Numbered from the stretch's first letter, positions 27,124-35,892 are shown. The stretch: DNA of 64,000 nucleotides from Citrifermentans bremense R1 (GCF_000426865.1 NZ_AUGE01000022.1:1-64000); one strand, 5' to 3'. Notes: generated from the sequence alone by a model not told the origin. Translations and numbers: made by a program.

Positions 27124-27212
27124 CGTGGGACTTCTGTGAAGTAGAACCTACAGCTTACAACTCAGAACTGGAAGATGACTTTGAACTTTGAACGTAGAAC
27201 GTAGAACGGCCG

Positions 27213-28085
27213 TTAAGCGAGTTCGAAGTTGTTCTGGTAGGCCATCAGTGTATTGATCATCAGCGCCGCGACGGTCATGCGCCCAACGCCGCCAGGGACC
27301 GGCGTGATCCACTCGCACTTGGGCGCGACGGCAGCAAAATCCACGTCTCCAACCAACTTGCCGTTCTCCAGCCGGTTGATGCCGACGTCTATAAGCGTTA
27401 CCCCGTCCTTGACCATGTCGGGCGTGACGAAGCCGGGGATGCCGACGGCAACGATGACGATGTCGGCACGGCGGGTCTCGTCGAGCAGCAGCTCACGCGG
27501 CGTCTCGATATGGGTCAGTGTGACGGTGGCGTTGCCGATGTCGAAGTCGTTGGAGAGCATTATGGAGATAGGCTTGCCGACGATGTTGGAGCGTCCGATG
27601 ACCACGCAGTGCTTACCCGCGACCGGCACCTGGTAGAACTGCAGCAGCTTGCAGATGCCGTAGGCGGTCGCCGGGCGGAAGGCCTTTTGCCCGAGCGCCA
27701 TGCGCCCGAAGTTGGTGGGGTGGAAGCCGTCGATGTCCTTCTCGGGTGCTATCGCGTTGATCACCCGCTGGGCGTTGATCTGCTTGGGGAGCGGGAGCTG
27801 GACGATGACCCCGTCGGTGGAGGCGTCGGCGTTGATCTGTTGGATCATCCAGAGCAGCTCCTTCTCGGTCACGGTCTCGGGAAGCCGGATCAGGTTGCTC
27901 TCGAAGCCGGAAAGGGTGCAGGTGGTGACCTTCGATTTCACGTACGACTCGCTGGGGGCGTGGTTGCCGACGAGGACCACCGTCATGTGCGGTTTCCTGA
28001 GGCGGGAGTCGACGTGGCGCGCGACCTGTTTCGCTATGCCCGCGATCAGGCTGTCGGCGCATTTCTTACCGTCTAAAAGGTTCAT
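27213..28085 (-). CDS. folD: Methylenetetrahydrofolate dehydrogenase/cyclohydrolase FolD
   Basis: A 290-residue bifunctional enzyme interconverting methylene-, methenyl- and formyl-tetrahydrofolate. The catalytic Lys lies in SESYVKSK, followed by [26 protein letters not shown], the nucleotide-binding [12 protein letters not shown] and the C-terminal [13 protein letters not shown]. One oddity: the usual PCTPxG folate-site motif reads PATAYG here, so this may be a specialised paralog. The start at 28085 follows TAAGGAACCAGC. It stands alone on the minus strand, divergent from the polyamine cluster. Confidence 0.9.
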   Translation of the reverse strand: MNLLDGKKCADSLIAGIAKQVARHVDSRLRKPHMTVVLVGNHAPSESYVKSKVTTCTLSGFESNLIRLPETVTEKELLWMIQQINADASTDGVIVQLPLPKQINAQRVINAIAPEKDIDGFHPTNFGRMALGQKAFRPATAYGICKLLQFYQVPVAGKHCVVIGRSNIVGKPISIMLSNDFDIGNATVTLTHIETPRELLLDETRRADIVIVAVGIPGFVTPDMVKDGVTLIDVGINRLENGKLVGDVDFAAVAPKCEWITPVPGGVGRMTVAALMINTLMAYQNNFELA

Positions 28086-28416
28086 GCTGGTTCCTTAGCT
28101 TTGGGTTTGCACGCCCGGAAAAGGACTGCCAGGGCGATGCTGAAAATTTGTATCACAAAAAAAGCTACGCCTCAACAGCTACTTAGCCTGGCGCGGTATA
28201 CAGCATCCGCGATGCCGGCAGGAATATCTCGGCAGCCCGGTACACCAGGTAACAACGGTAAGCCGGCGGGATCTTTCCCTCGCTTTTGACCGCTTTTCGG
28301 AGGGGGATTGGGTCTATTAGTAGCAGGATATAAAAAAGGACGTGGAGTGGAAGTCGGCGTAATTGCATTGATTTTATGTGTTTGGCGAATTAATAGTTTT
28401 TAATTGATAAACAGGA

Positions 28417-28502
28417 GGTATACCAATACTAAACTTTTCGTTGACAAAATTTCGGGAAAACAATAGAGTGCCGAAATACAAAAGGTTTACTGATACTAAA
28501 CC
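28417..28502 (+). promoter_or_regulatory. Promoter and two operators of the polyamine cluster
   Basis: A sigma-70 promoter, TTGACA (28441-28446), 17-base spacer, TAGAGT (28464-28469), is flanked by two related elements. GGTATACCAATACTAAAC lies at 28417-28434 just before -35, and GGTTTACTGATACTAAACC at 28484-28502, after the start of transcription and next to the ribosome binding site. Both share ATACTAAAC. The layout suits repression by the XRE-cupin protein encoded immediately downstream. The remainder of the 28086-28514 gap has no gene I can support. Confidence 0.6.
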
Positions 28503-28514
28503 GGGGAGGATTTC

Positions 28515-29060
28515 TTGAAAATCGGTGAGAGGTTGAAGAGGCTCAGGATGGTCAACTCGCTTACCCAGGAGGAACTGGCCAGCCGCGCCGATCTTACCAA
28601 AGGTTTCATCTCGCAGCTGGAGAACGACGCCACTTCGCCGTCGATTGCGACGCTGAAGGACATCGTCGACGTCTTCGGCATCAGCATGCAGGAGTTCTTC
28701 AGCGAGGAGACCGACCAGGACATCGTTTTCGGCAAGGAAGCCCGGGTTCAGGCTACCGATGACGGCGACAGCGTCAAGGTGGAGCTCCTGGTGCCGGGCG
28801 CGCAGAACCGGGATATGGACCCGGTGCTGGTTACGCTGGACCCCGGCGGCGAGATGGACGAACAGCCGATCCACGAAGGCGAGGAGTTCGGCTACGTGAT
28901 CTCCGGGAAGGTGCAGCTCAGGCTGGACGACAAGCTGTACACGGTGGACAAGGGTGAGTGTTTTTATTTCGCTTCCGACCGCAAGCACGCGGTGAAGAAT
29001 GTAGGAAAAAGCGCGGCGAAGCTTCTCTGGGTAGTGACGCCGCCGACGTTTTACTATTGA
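28515..29060 (+). CDS. XRE-family regulator with cupin domain (PuuR-like)
   Basis: A 181-residue repressor-type protein. Its helix-turn-helix (residues 5-60) includes LTQEELASRADLTKGFISQLE and SPSIATLKDIVDVFG. A linker leads to a C-terminal cupin (about 110-178; GEEFGYVISGKVQLRLDD, ending VVTPPTFYY). PuuR and related proteins bind polyamines in the cupin. It heads the cluster for carboxynorspermidine synthase, nspC and speA, so feedback control by spermidine or putrescine is likely. The start uses GGGGAGGATTTC, with an operator directly ahead. Confidence 0.85.
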   Translation: MKIGERLKRLRMVNSLTQEELASRADLTKGFISQLENDATSPSIATLKDIVDVFGISMQEFFSEETDQDIVFGKEARVQATDDGDSVKVELLVPGAQNRDMDPVLVTLDPGGEMDEQPIHEGEEFGYVISGKVQLRLDDKLYTVDKGECFYFASDRKHAVKNVGKSAAKLLWVVTPPTFYY

Positions 29061-29079
29061 TAAGAGGAGAGTACGTGAA

Positions 29080-30279
29080 ATGAGCAAAGTACTGATTATC
29101 GGGGCAGGTGGTGTAGGCGGGGTTGTGGCGCACAAGTGCGCTCAGGCCACTGGTGAGATCACGGCCATCACGCTGGCATCGCGCACGGAGTCGAAATGCC
29201 GCGCCATCGCGGAGCAGATCGAGTTCCCGGTCGCCACCGCGCAGGTTAACGCCGACAACGTCCCGGAATTGATAGAGCTGATCGAGCGCGAAAAGCCGAC
29301 GCTGGTGATCAACGTGGCGCTTCCCTACCAGGATCTGACCATCATGGACGCTTGCCTCGCGACCGGCGTCGATTATCTCGACACGGCCAACTACGAGCCG
29401 CTGGACACCGCGAAGTTCGAGTACAGCTGGCAGTGGGCCTATCAGGAGCGCTTCAAGGAGAAGGGGCTTATGGCGCTTCTTGGCTCGGGCTTCGACCCGG
29501 GCGTCACCAACGTCTACACCGCCCTCGCCGCCAAGAACTACCTGGACGAGGTGCACGAGATCGACATCATCGACGCGAACGCCGGCAACCACGGCCAGCC
29601 CTTCGCCACCAACTTCAACCCGGAGATCAACATCCGCGAGGTCACCGCTCCCTGCCGCCACTGGGAAAACGGCCAGTGGGTGGAGACCGCGCCGCTTGCC
29701 ACCAAGCAGAGCTTCGATTTCCCGGAAGGCATCGGGCCTATGAACATCTACCGCATGTACCACGAGGAGATGGAGTCGCTGGTCAAGCACATCCCGACCA
29801 TCAAGAAGGCGCAGTTCTGGATGACCTTCTCGGACAACTACCTGAAGCACCTCGAAGTGCTGCAGAACGTCGGCATGACCCGCATCGACGAGGTCGAGTT
29901 CAACGGCCAGAAGATCGTGCCGCTGCAGTTTTTGAAGGCTGTACTCCCTGATCCCGGCAGCCTGGGGCCGCTCACTAAAGGGCGCACCTGCATCGGCGTC
30001 ATCGCCCGCGGCATCAAGGACGGCAAGAGGAAGCAGGTCTACATCTACAACATCTGCGACCACGAGGCGTGCTACCGCGAGGTCAAATCGCAGGCGATCA
30101 GCTACACCACCGGCGTTCCCGCCGTGGTCGGCGCCATCATGATGCTGACCGGCAAGTGGCGCGGCGAGGGCGTCTTCAACATGGAGCAGTTCGATCCGGA
30201 ACCGTTCCTGGAAAAACTGGGCTCGATGGGGCTGCCGACCGTGGTAGTTGAAGGCGGCGAGTGGGCGGAACTTACGTGA
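29080..30279 (+). CDS. Carboxynorspermidine/carboxyspermidine synthase (saccharopine-dehydrogenase-like)
   Basis: A 399-residue NAD(P)-dependent enzyme: N-terminal Rossmann motif KVLIIGAGGVGGVVAHKCAQ, then SRTESKCRAIAEQI, NVALPYQDLTIMDACL and LGSGFDPGVTNVY, all typical of the saccharopine dehydrogenase superfamily. In this genomic setting (nspC directly after, speA following) it is the carboxy(nor)spermidine synthase that condenses putrescine or diaminopropane with aspartate semialdehyde. The start follows AAGAGGAGAGTACGTGAA. It overlaps the nspC start and lies 19 bases after the regulator. A true saccharopine dehydrogenase is the less likely alternative. Confidence 0.85.
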   Translation: MSKVLIIGAGGVGGVVAHKCAQATGEITAITLASRTESKCRAIAEQIEFPVATAQVNADNVPELIELIEREKPTLVINVALPYQDLTIMDACLATGVDYLDTANYEPLDTAKFEYSWQWAYQERFKEKGLMALLGSGFDPGVTNVYTALAAKNYLDEVHEIDIIDANAGNHGQPFATNFNPEINIREVTAPCRHWENGQWVETAPLATKQSFDFPEGIGPMNIYRMYHEEMESLVKHIPTIKKAQFWMTFSDNYLKHLEVLQNVGMTRIDEVEFNGQKIVPLQFLKAVLPDPGSLGPLTKGRTCIGVIARGIKDGKRKQVYIYNICDHEACYREVKSQAISYTTGVPAVVGAIMMLTGKWRGEGVFNMEQFDPEPFLEKLGSMGLPTVVVEGGEWAELT

Positions 30280-31430
30280 CCAAACTGCATGTGGAAGAAA
30301 TGACGAGGCTTGCCCCATCACCATCCTACGTGGTGGACCTGGGGCGGCTGCGCCATAACCTGGCTATCTTGAACGAGGTGCAGGAAAAAAGCGGGGCGAA
30401 GATCCTCCTCGCGCTCAAGGCGTTTTCCATGTGGAGCGTCTTCCCGATCATCGCGAAAACGCTCCATGGCGTCTGCGCCAGTTCCCCTTGGGAGGCGCGC
30501 CTGGGGATGGAGGAGTTCGGCGGCGAGGTGCACAGTTTTTCCGCCGCTTTCAAGGAAAGCGACGTGGCCGAGCTCCTCACCACTTCCAATCACCTGGTCT
30601 TCAACTCCTTCAACCAGTTGGAGCGCTTCCGGCCGCTTTGGGAGCAGTACGCCGGGAAAGTCTCGGTAGGGCTCAGGGTAAACCCGGGGCACTCCGAGGG
30701 GCACACGCCGATCTACGACCCTGCCGCGCCCAAGTCGCGCCTGGGTATCCTCCGTTCCGAGTTCGACGGGAAATCGCTGCAGGGGGTGGAGGGGCTTCAC
30801 TTCCACACGCTCTGCGAGCAGCTCTTCGAGCCGCTGGAGCGGACCGCGCGCGTCTTCGAGGAGCAGTTCGGGGAGTTCCTGCCGCGGATGAAGTGGCTGA
30901 ACCTGGGAGGCGGGCACCACATCACCCGGGAAGGGTACGACGTCGACGCGCTCATCAAGCTGGTGCGCTACTTCAGGGAGAAGTACGACCTGGAGGTCTA
31001 CCTGGAGCCCGGCGAGGCGATAGCCATCGGTACCGGGATACTGGTCTTCGAGGTGCTCGACGTGGTGCACAACGAGGTGGACATCGCCGTCCTCGACGTT
31101 TCGGCCACCTGCCACATGCCGGACATCCTGGAGATGCCCTACCGCCCCGAGATCCTGGGCGGGTACGATGCCGGGGAAAAGGCGCACGACTACCGCCTGG
31201 GGGGACCTTCGTGTCTCGCGGGCGACGTGATCGGCGACTGGTCCTTCGACCACCCGCTAGCCGTGGGGGAGAAACTCGCCTTTCTCGACATGTCGCACTA
31301 CACCATGGTGAAGACCACAACCTTTAATGGGATACAACATCCCCATATCTGCACCTTTGAGCCGCAGACCGGCGAGCTGAAAGTCGTAAGGAGCTTCGGC
31401 TACCAGGACTTCAAAAGCCGCCTGTCCTGA
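30276..31430 (+). CDS. nspC: Carboxynorspermidine decarboxylase
   Basis: A PLP enzyme of the fold III alanine racemase/ornithine decarboxylase type, about 384 residues. The PLP lysine lies in LLALKAFS, followed by HFHTLCEQ, LNLGGGHHITREGYD and the C-terminal LAGDVIGDW region with the active-site acidic and cysteine residues (GGPSCLAGD). It decarboxylates carboxyspermidine or carboxynorspermidine to the polyamine. The start is uncertain: GTG at 30276 gives a GTGA overlap with the upstream stop; GTG at 30261 and ATG at 30300 are alternatives. It is cotranscribed with the synthase and probably speA. Confidence 0.92.
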   Translation: MTKLHVEEMTRLAPSPSYVVDLGRLRHNLAILNEVQEKSGAKILLALKAFSMWSVFPIIAKTLHGVCASSPWEARLGMEEFGGEVHSFSAAFKESDVAELLTTSNHLVFNSFNQLERFRPLWEQYAGKVSVGLRVNPGHSEGHTPIYDPAAPKSRLGILRSEFDGKSLQGVEGLHFHTLCEQLFEPLERTARVFEEQFGEFLPRMKWLNLGGGHHITREGYDVDALIKLVRYFREKYDLEVYLEPGEAIAIGTGILVFEVLDVVHNEVDIAVLDVSATCHMPDILEMPYRPEILGGYDAGEKAHDYRLGGPSCLAGDVIGDWSFDHPLAVGEKLAFLDMSHYTMVKTTTFNGIQHPHICTFEPQTGELKVVRSFGYQDFKSRLS

Positions 31431-31474
31431 TGACGCAACATCCCCATTTCATGAAGCACACGGTGAACTGAATT

Positions 31475-33382
31475 ATGGCCAAATGGACTATCAACGATTC
31501 CTCGAAGATCTACAACATCGACAACTGGGGCGCGGAGCTCTTCTCCATCAACAAGAAGGGGAACGTCTGCGTGCATCCGTCCCCCAACTCCAAGTACTCC
31601 ATCGATCTCAAGGTGCTGGTTGACGACTTGATCAAGAGGAAGATCAAGCCCCCGATCCTCCTGCGCTTCATGAACATCCTGGAGGGGCGCATCGCCTCCA
31701 TCAGCCGGGTGTTCAAAAACGCGATCAGCGACAACAACTACCCGGCCAAGTACCAGACCTTCTACCCCATCAAGGTGAACCAGCAGCGCCAGGTGGTGGA
31801 GGCGATCGCGAACTTCGGCAAGAAGTACAACATCGGCCTCGAGGTCGGCTCCAAGCCGGAGCTGGTGGCGGCGATCTCCATGTCGACCGGGAACAACCTA
31901 CCCATCCTCTGCAACGGCTACAAGGACACCGAATTCATCGAGACGGTGCTCTTCGCGACCCGTGTCGGTTACGACATCACCATCGTCGTGGAGAAACTCT
32001 TCGAGCTGGAGAAGATCGTCGAGGTCTCCAAGCGCACCGGAATCGTGCCGAAGCTCGGCATCCGGGTGAAGCTCTCCTCCAAGGGGATCGGCAAGTGGTC
32101 CACCTCCGGCGGCGACGACGCCAAGTTCGGCCTGCGTATCTCCGAACTCATCGCCGCCATCGACATGCTCAAGCAAAACGACATGCTCGACAGCGTGAAG
32201 CTCCTGCATTTCCACGTGGGGAGCCAGATCACCAAGATCGACAAGATCAAGAACGCCCTCATCGAGGGGACCAGGATCTACGCCGAAATGAGGAAGCTCG
32301 GGGTGAACCTGGAATTCCTCGATATTGGCGGAGGGCTTGGGGTCGACTACGACGGTTCCAAGTCGAGCTACTTCTCCAGCGTCAACTACTCGCTCGAAGA
32401 GTACGCCAACGACGTCATCTACCAGGTGAAGAACATCTGCGACGACGCAGGTGTCCCTTGCCCGAACATCATCTCCGAGTCCGGGCGCGCCACCGTCGCC
32501 CACTACTCGGTATTGGTCACCGACGTCCTGAACAACAACACCCAGACGCTGATGCCGGACTTCGAGTCGATCCTGACCGAGCCGGAGAAGCTCTCGCCGA
32601 CCGTTAAAAAGCTGGTCGACATCTACAAGAGCATCGACAAGCACTCGCTGCGCGAGGACTACCACGACACCATCCAGCTGATCCAGGAGTCGGTGAGCCT
32701 GTTCAACCTGGGGTACCTTAACATGGCGGAGCGCGCCAACGCGGAATGGATCTGCTCCAAGATCATCAGGAAGATCAACTCGATCGTGGAAAAGATGAAG
32801 CCGATCCCGGACGAGCTGCAGAACTTCCAGCTGAGCCTTAGGCAGACCTATTTCGCCAACTTCTCGCTCTTCCAGTCCATCCCGGACTCCTGGGCCATCG
32901 ACCAGCTCTTCCCGATCGTTCCGATCCAGCGGCTGGACGAAAAGCCGGACGTGCTCACCTCCATCGCCGACATCACCTGCGATTCAGACGGCGAGATCAC
33001 CAGCTTCGTCGGCGAGAACGGCAGGACCAAGGCGCTGCCGCTGCACAAGATCAAGGTGGACGAGCAGTACTACATCGGGTTCTTCCTGATCGGTGCCTAC
33101 CAGGAGATCCTGGGGGACATGCACAACCTCTTCGGCGACACCAACGCGGTGCATATCACCTTCAACAAGAAGACCAATTACAAGATCGACACGGTGATAT
33201 CCGGCGACGCCACCTGGGAAAGTCTCAAGTACGTGCAGTACGACAGCCAGGAGATTCTCAAGAGGGTGCGCAACAACCTGGAGAAGGATGTCTCGCTGCA
33301 GAAGGTCTCCATCGAGGAGAGCAGCCACTTCCTCGAACTGCTGGATAAGACGCTGCAGTCATACACATATCTGGGGGAGTAG
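31475..33382 (+). CDS. speA: Biosynthetic arginine decarboxylase
   Basis: A 635-residue PLP enzyme converting arginine to agmatine, first step of the arginine route to putrescine. Features: FYPIKVNQQRQVVEAI with the PLP lysine, GLEVGSKPEL, LLHFHVGSQI, LDIGGGLGVDYDGS, the late active-site CDSDGEITSF and YYIGFFLIGAYQE. The length matches SpeA (about 630-660). The ribosome binding site is weak, and 44 bases separate it from nspC, so coupling is uncertain. Agmatine deiminase or agmatinase genes are not in this window. A clear terminator follows. Confidence 0.95.
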   Translation: MAKWTINDSSKIYNIDNWGAELFSINKKGNVCVHPSPNSKYSIDLKVLVDDLIKRKIKPPILLRFMNILEGRIASISRVFKNAISDNNYPAKYQTFYPIKVNQQRQVVEAIANFGKKYNIGLEVGSKPELVAAISMSTGNNLPILCNGYKDTEFIETVLFATRVGYDITIVVEKLFELEKIVEVSKRTGIVPKLGIRVKLSSKGIGKWSTSGGDDAKFGLRISELIAAIDMLKQNDMLDSVKLLHFHVGSQITKIDKIKNALIEGTRIYAEMRKLGVNLEFLDIGGGLGVDYDGSKSSYFSSVNYSLEEYANDVIYQVKNICDDAGVPCPNIISESGRATVAHYSVLVTDVLNNNTQTLMPDFESILTEPEKLSPTVKKLVDIYKSIDKHSLREDYHDTIQLIQESVSLFNLGYLNMAERANAEWICSKIIRKINSIVEKMKPIPDELQNFQLSLRQTYFANFSLFQSIPDSWAIDQLFPIVPIQRLDEKPDVLTSIADITCDSDGEITSFVGENGRTKALPLHKIKVDEQYYIGFFLIGAYQEILGDMHNLFGDTNAVHITFNKKTNYKIDTVISGDATWESLKYVQYDSQEILKRVRNNLEKDVSLQKVSIEESSHFLELLDKTLQSYTYLGE

Positions 33383-33411
33383 ATCCCCCGCTACTGACAC
33401 AGACGTGAATG

Positions 33412-33444
33412 AAGGAGAGGCAGCTACAAGCCTCTCCTTTTTTT
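33412..33444 (+). terminator. Rho-independent terminator of the polyamine cluster
   Basis: AAGGAGAGGC pairs with GCCTCTCCTT around AGCTACAA and is followed by a T run, 30 bases after the speA stop. Confidence 0.88.
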
Positions 33445-33567
33445 ATGTCTGCCGGATATGGCTGTGTCGGCATTTCTTACACTTCTTATGTTGGAAAATT
33501 TTACAAGATGAACGGTAGAGAGAATAAATTTTTTAGGTAAGATTGTCACTGACAGCACTTACCGCAC

Positions 33568-33583
33568 TGGCACTGAATATGCT
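33568..33583 (+). promoter_or_regulatory. Sigma-54 promoter ahead of the GSU3473-like gene
   Basis: TGGCACTGAATATGCT has the GG-N10-GC spacing and an exact TGGCAC box. It lies 38 bases before the ATG at 33621. Confidence 0.65.
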
Positions 33584-33620
33584 GATATTTTACGTTTGGT
33601 ACTGACTATGGAGGTTACCC

Positions 33621-33884
33621 ATGCTCATTCAAGTGGCTTACGACGACGAGAAATATGACTACGTGAAGGACTTCATGCTGGAGAAGTTGATTGACACCGG
33701 AGCCATTTCCAAGTTCAGGCGCAGTTCCGGGTGGGTGCATGTTGGCGTGGACCCCATCCGCAAGCGCACCACCCAGAGCAGGGCGGTGGAACAAGGAAGC
33801 GGGAGCGACGCAGAGATGATGGGCGAGGCAGAGAAGAGAAGCGAGCCCTATACCGGAATCGAGAGAAGGGCTGTGAACGCCTGA
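33621..33884 (+). CDS. GSU3473-like small protein
   Basis: An 87-residue polar protein without signal peptide: MLIQVAYDDEKYDYVKDFML, then ISKFRRSSGWVHVGVDPIR and a C-terminal GIERRAVNA. The combination of an N-terminal VxYxDxxYDxV pattern and a terminal GxERR motif is seen in small conserved proteins of Geobacter (GSU3473 type). No function is known. The start follows TGGAGGTTACCC. The sigma-54 promoter suggests regulated expression under nitrogen, respiration or stress control. It is convergent with the following ferritin-like gene. Confidence 0.75.
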   Translation: MLIQVAYDDEKYDYVKDFMLEKLIDTGAISKFRRSSGWVHVGVDPIRKRTTQSRAVEQGSGSDAEMMGEAEKRSEPYTGIERRAVNA

Positions 33885-33906
33885 GCTCAGTTGATCGCAA
33901 TGAGAA

Positions 33907-34386
33907 TCACTCGCTCCCCTTGGATTCCCGCCACGGCACGCACTCGTTGGGCCTCTTCGCGAGCTCGCAGAGGTTGTCCAGAATGTTGTAGTGGCTTTTT
34001 TCTTCGTTGGCCAGTGTGAGGTAAAGCCGCACCAGCACCGGATCTTCCTCCTTCTTGGCCATTTGTTCGTAGAGCCTGACGCTCTCAGCCTCCATCTTCA
34101 GCGCCAGCTGGTACGCGCCCAGCGCGTCCTGCATCTCCCGCGGGGCCTCCGGCCTGTCGATCAGATCGGTGAAGACGCTCCTTGCCTGCAGGAGCATGGT
34201 CGAATCCGCCATTCCCCACTCTTTTTCCTCCTTCAGACTTTTGAACAGGTCGTAATGCTTCTGTTCGTCGGCTGCCAGGCCGGTGAAGATCCCTTTCAGC
34301 TCCGGAATCCGGGCCGACTCGGCCAGTGTTTCGTAATACGCCTTCCCTTGCAGCTCGATCTTCATAGCAAAGTCAAAAACGTTCAT
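33907..34386 (-). CDS. Ferritin-like diiron protein (rubrerythrin-type, no rubredoxin domain)
   Basis: A 159-residue four-helix protein. Both ligand sets are present: MKIELQGKAYYETLA with DEQKHY in the first helix pair and MEAESVRLYEQM with EEKSHY in the second, so an intact diiron site is expected. No C-terminal rubredoxin-like Cys4 site is seen. It is probably a peroxide-reducing or iron-handling protein of anaerobes. The start follows GGAGGAACGCC. It differs from the gene at 20167, which lacks the second ExxH. Confidence 0.82.
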   Translation of the reverse strand: MNVFDFAMKIELQGKAYYETLAESARIPELKGIFTGLAADEQKHYDLFKSLKEEKEWGMADSTMLLQARSVFTDLIDRPEAPREMQDALGAYQLALKMEAESVRLYEQMAKKEEDPVLVRLYLTLANEEKSHYNILDNLCELAKRPNECVPWRESKGSE

Positions 34387-34666
34387 GGCGTTCCTCCATG
34401 CACTTAACCGGTTGATGTTCTGAGGCTGTCGACCCTGCTGAGTATGGGGAGCAAAGGGTCGACGCCCTTTTGTATGTGAGGATTCTCATGGCAGCTTCTC
34501 TCTTTGTCAAGAGAAGGGTGCCTGAGCCTCTTTTGACTATGCAATGGCTAAAAAGCTGGTAGACAAATAAGACCAAAATGGTATTTTTAGAGTAAGCCCT
34601 TGCTCTCAAGCAGTGGGGCGCAGATTTCTAAGGCGATGAATCAATAAAGCAGTAGGGGAGGATAGT

Positions 34667-35272
34667 ATGAACAGAACCATCAAGCGTTTTGCTGCCATCT
34701 TCGCGGCGGTTTTTCTCGTCACGGTCCCGGCCTTTGCCATTGCATCGACCTGGAACATAGATCCGGAACACTCAAGCGCGCAGTTCAAGGTACGCCACCT
34801 GATGGTTTCGCACGTTAAGGGAGGCTTCGGGAAGGTTTCCGGTGTGGTTACGGTGGACGACAAGGACATCTTGAAATCGCACGTCGCTGCCAGCATCGAC
34901 ACAGCCTCGCTCGATTCGGGTGTTGCCAAGAGGGACGCGCATCTAAAGAGCGCCGATTTCTTGGACGTCGAGAAGTACCCGACCATGACCTTTACCTCGA
35001 CGAAGATCGATAAAAAAGGGGACGGCAAGCTCAGGATGACGGGCAACCTGACCCTGCATGGCGTGACCAGGCCTGTCGTGCTGGAGGTCGACGGACCGTC
35101 TGCGGAGGTGAAGGACCCGATGGGAAATATCCGGCGCGGCGCCTCAGCTACCACCAAGATCAGCAGGAAGGAGTTTGGGGTTGTCTGGAACAAGGCCCTT
35201 GAGGCTGGTGGGGTGGCGGTCGGCGATGACGTCGATATCAGTATCGAGGTGGAAATGATCTTGGCTAAGTGA
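34667..35272 (+). CDS. YceI family periplasmic lipid-binding protein
   Basis: A 201-residue protein with a signal peptide (residues 1-26, ending AIAS) and a lipocalin-like YceI domain: WNIDPEHSSAQFKVRHLMVS, VSGVVTVDD, the KRDAHLKSADFLDVEKYP signature and LTLHGVTRPVVL. The family binds isoprenoid or fatty amphiphiles in the periplasm. The start follows GGGGAGGATAGT. It is followed by a strong terminator and is probably monocistronic. The ligand is unknown; quinone precursors are a usual guess. Confidence 0.9.
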   Translation: MNRTIKRFAAIFAAVFLVTVPAFAIASTWNIDPEHSSAQFKVRHLMVSHVKGGFGKVSGVVTVDDKDILKSHVAASIDTASLDSGVAKRDAHLKSADFLDVEKYPTMTFTSTKIDKKGDGKLRMTGNLTLHGVTRPVVLEVDGPSAEVKDPMGNIRRGASATTKISRKEFGVVWNKALEAGGVAVGDDVDISIEVEMILAK

Positions 35273-35298
35273 CCCGCCGGATGAAGCTGAATGCAGGG

Positions 35299-35342
35299 CA
35301 GGGCCATCAACTCTCAACTGGCTGATGGCCCTGCTGTTTTTC
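35299..35342 (+). terminator. Rho-independent terminator of the YceI gene
   Basis: CAGGGCCATCA pairs with TGATGGCCCTG, then CTGTTTTT. Confidence 0.8.
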
Positions 35343-35407
35343 TGCAAAGGATCCGATACTTAGGCGCATGACGCAGTTATACACCCACGCGTGCGGGTGT
35401 AGCCTTA

Positions 35408-35545
35408 ATGAATACAGTGACTTGGAAGTTTTATCAGGACGTGGGACGCCTCTTGGACTGTCCGAGGTGTATGAAAAAAAGATACTATCGGCTGCGGCCG
35501 GAGGAGCGCCTCGAATGGGTGATTGGTGTGATTTCAATAACTTGA
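35408..35545 (+). CDS. Possible 45-residue CxxC small protein
   Basis: A frame of 45 codons starting MNTVTWKFYQDVG, with a CPRC pair at residues 18-21, then YYRLRPEERLEWVIG. The text is protein-like and the CxxC could hold zinc, but no ribosome binding site is visible and the surrounding DNA shows no promoter. It may be a real small gene or the remnant of one. It lies in the 360-base gap between the YceI gene and the sigma-54 promoter at 35572. Confidence 0.3.
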   Translation: MNTVTWKFYQDVGRLLDCPRCMKKRYYRLRPEERLEWVIGVISIT

Positions 35546-35571
35546 GGATAAAATCGTCTCGCGTGCAGCTC

Positions 35572-35587
35572 TGGCATGCTTGATGCT
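35572..35587 (+). promoter_or_regulatory. Sigma-54 promoter ahead of the small membrane protein
   Basis: TGGCATGCTTGATGCT has GG and GC ten bases apart. It lies 50 bases before the ATG at 35637. Confidence 0.65.
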
Positions 35588-35636
35588 CTTCATGAGTCAA
35601 GCAGACTAAAGAACTGATTCCAAAAAGGAGGATGTC

Positions 35637-35864
35637 ATGAGAGCGAGAGCACCTATTACCGCGATTCTTGCAACGGCCGCTTCTGCGACCACGGCTTTTG
35701 CAGCAAACGGTGCGCAGGTCGACGAGCCTGGCATCCTTGTCTGGGCCTTCATGGGATTTGCCGCCGTCATCGTAGCGGGGCAGATGGTCCCGGCGGCGCT
35801 CCTGGTATTCGGCGCGCTGAAGGCGCTCCTCGGCAAGCCCGAGGAAGCGAAGATGAAGGCTTAA
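35637..35864 (+). CDS. Small membrane protein, two hydrophobic segments
   Basis: A 75-residue protein: an N-terminal hydrophobic signal-like segment (ITAILATAASATTAFA), a short polar stretch, a longer membrane segment (ILVWAFMGFAAVIVAGQMVPAALLVFGALK) and a charged lysine-rich tail. It is probably an inner-membrane or exported small protein. No family is recognised. The start is firm (AAAAGGAGGATGTC). A sigma-54 promoter and its own terminator make it a single-gene unit under activator control. Confidence 0.75.
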   Translation: MRARAPITAILATAASATTAFAANGAQVDEPGILVWAFMGFAAVIVAGQMVPAALLVFGALKALLGKPEEAKMKA

Positions 35865-35892
35865 AGGGGCAGGGAGGCTGCTGCAAAACGGC

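Noticed and set aside
28101-28289. A 62-codon plus-strand frame between folD and the XRE regulator
   Set aside because: No ribosome binding site and a composition of translated intergenic DNA.
33890-33915. Fur box (GAGAATCACT-like) near the ferritin-like gene
   Set aside because: Only one weak half-site, located at the 3' end of the gene rather than at its promoter.
34425-34462. GTCGACCC...GGGTCGAC inverted repeat upstream of the ferritin-like gene
   Set aside because: The loop is long and there is no T run or matching second site, so neither terminator nor operator can be argued.
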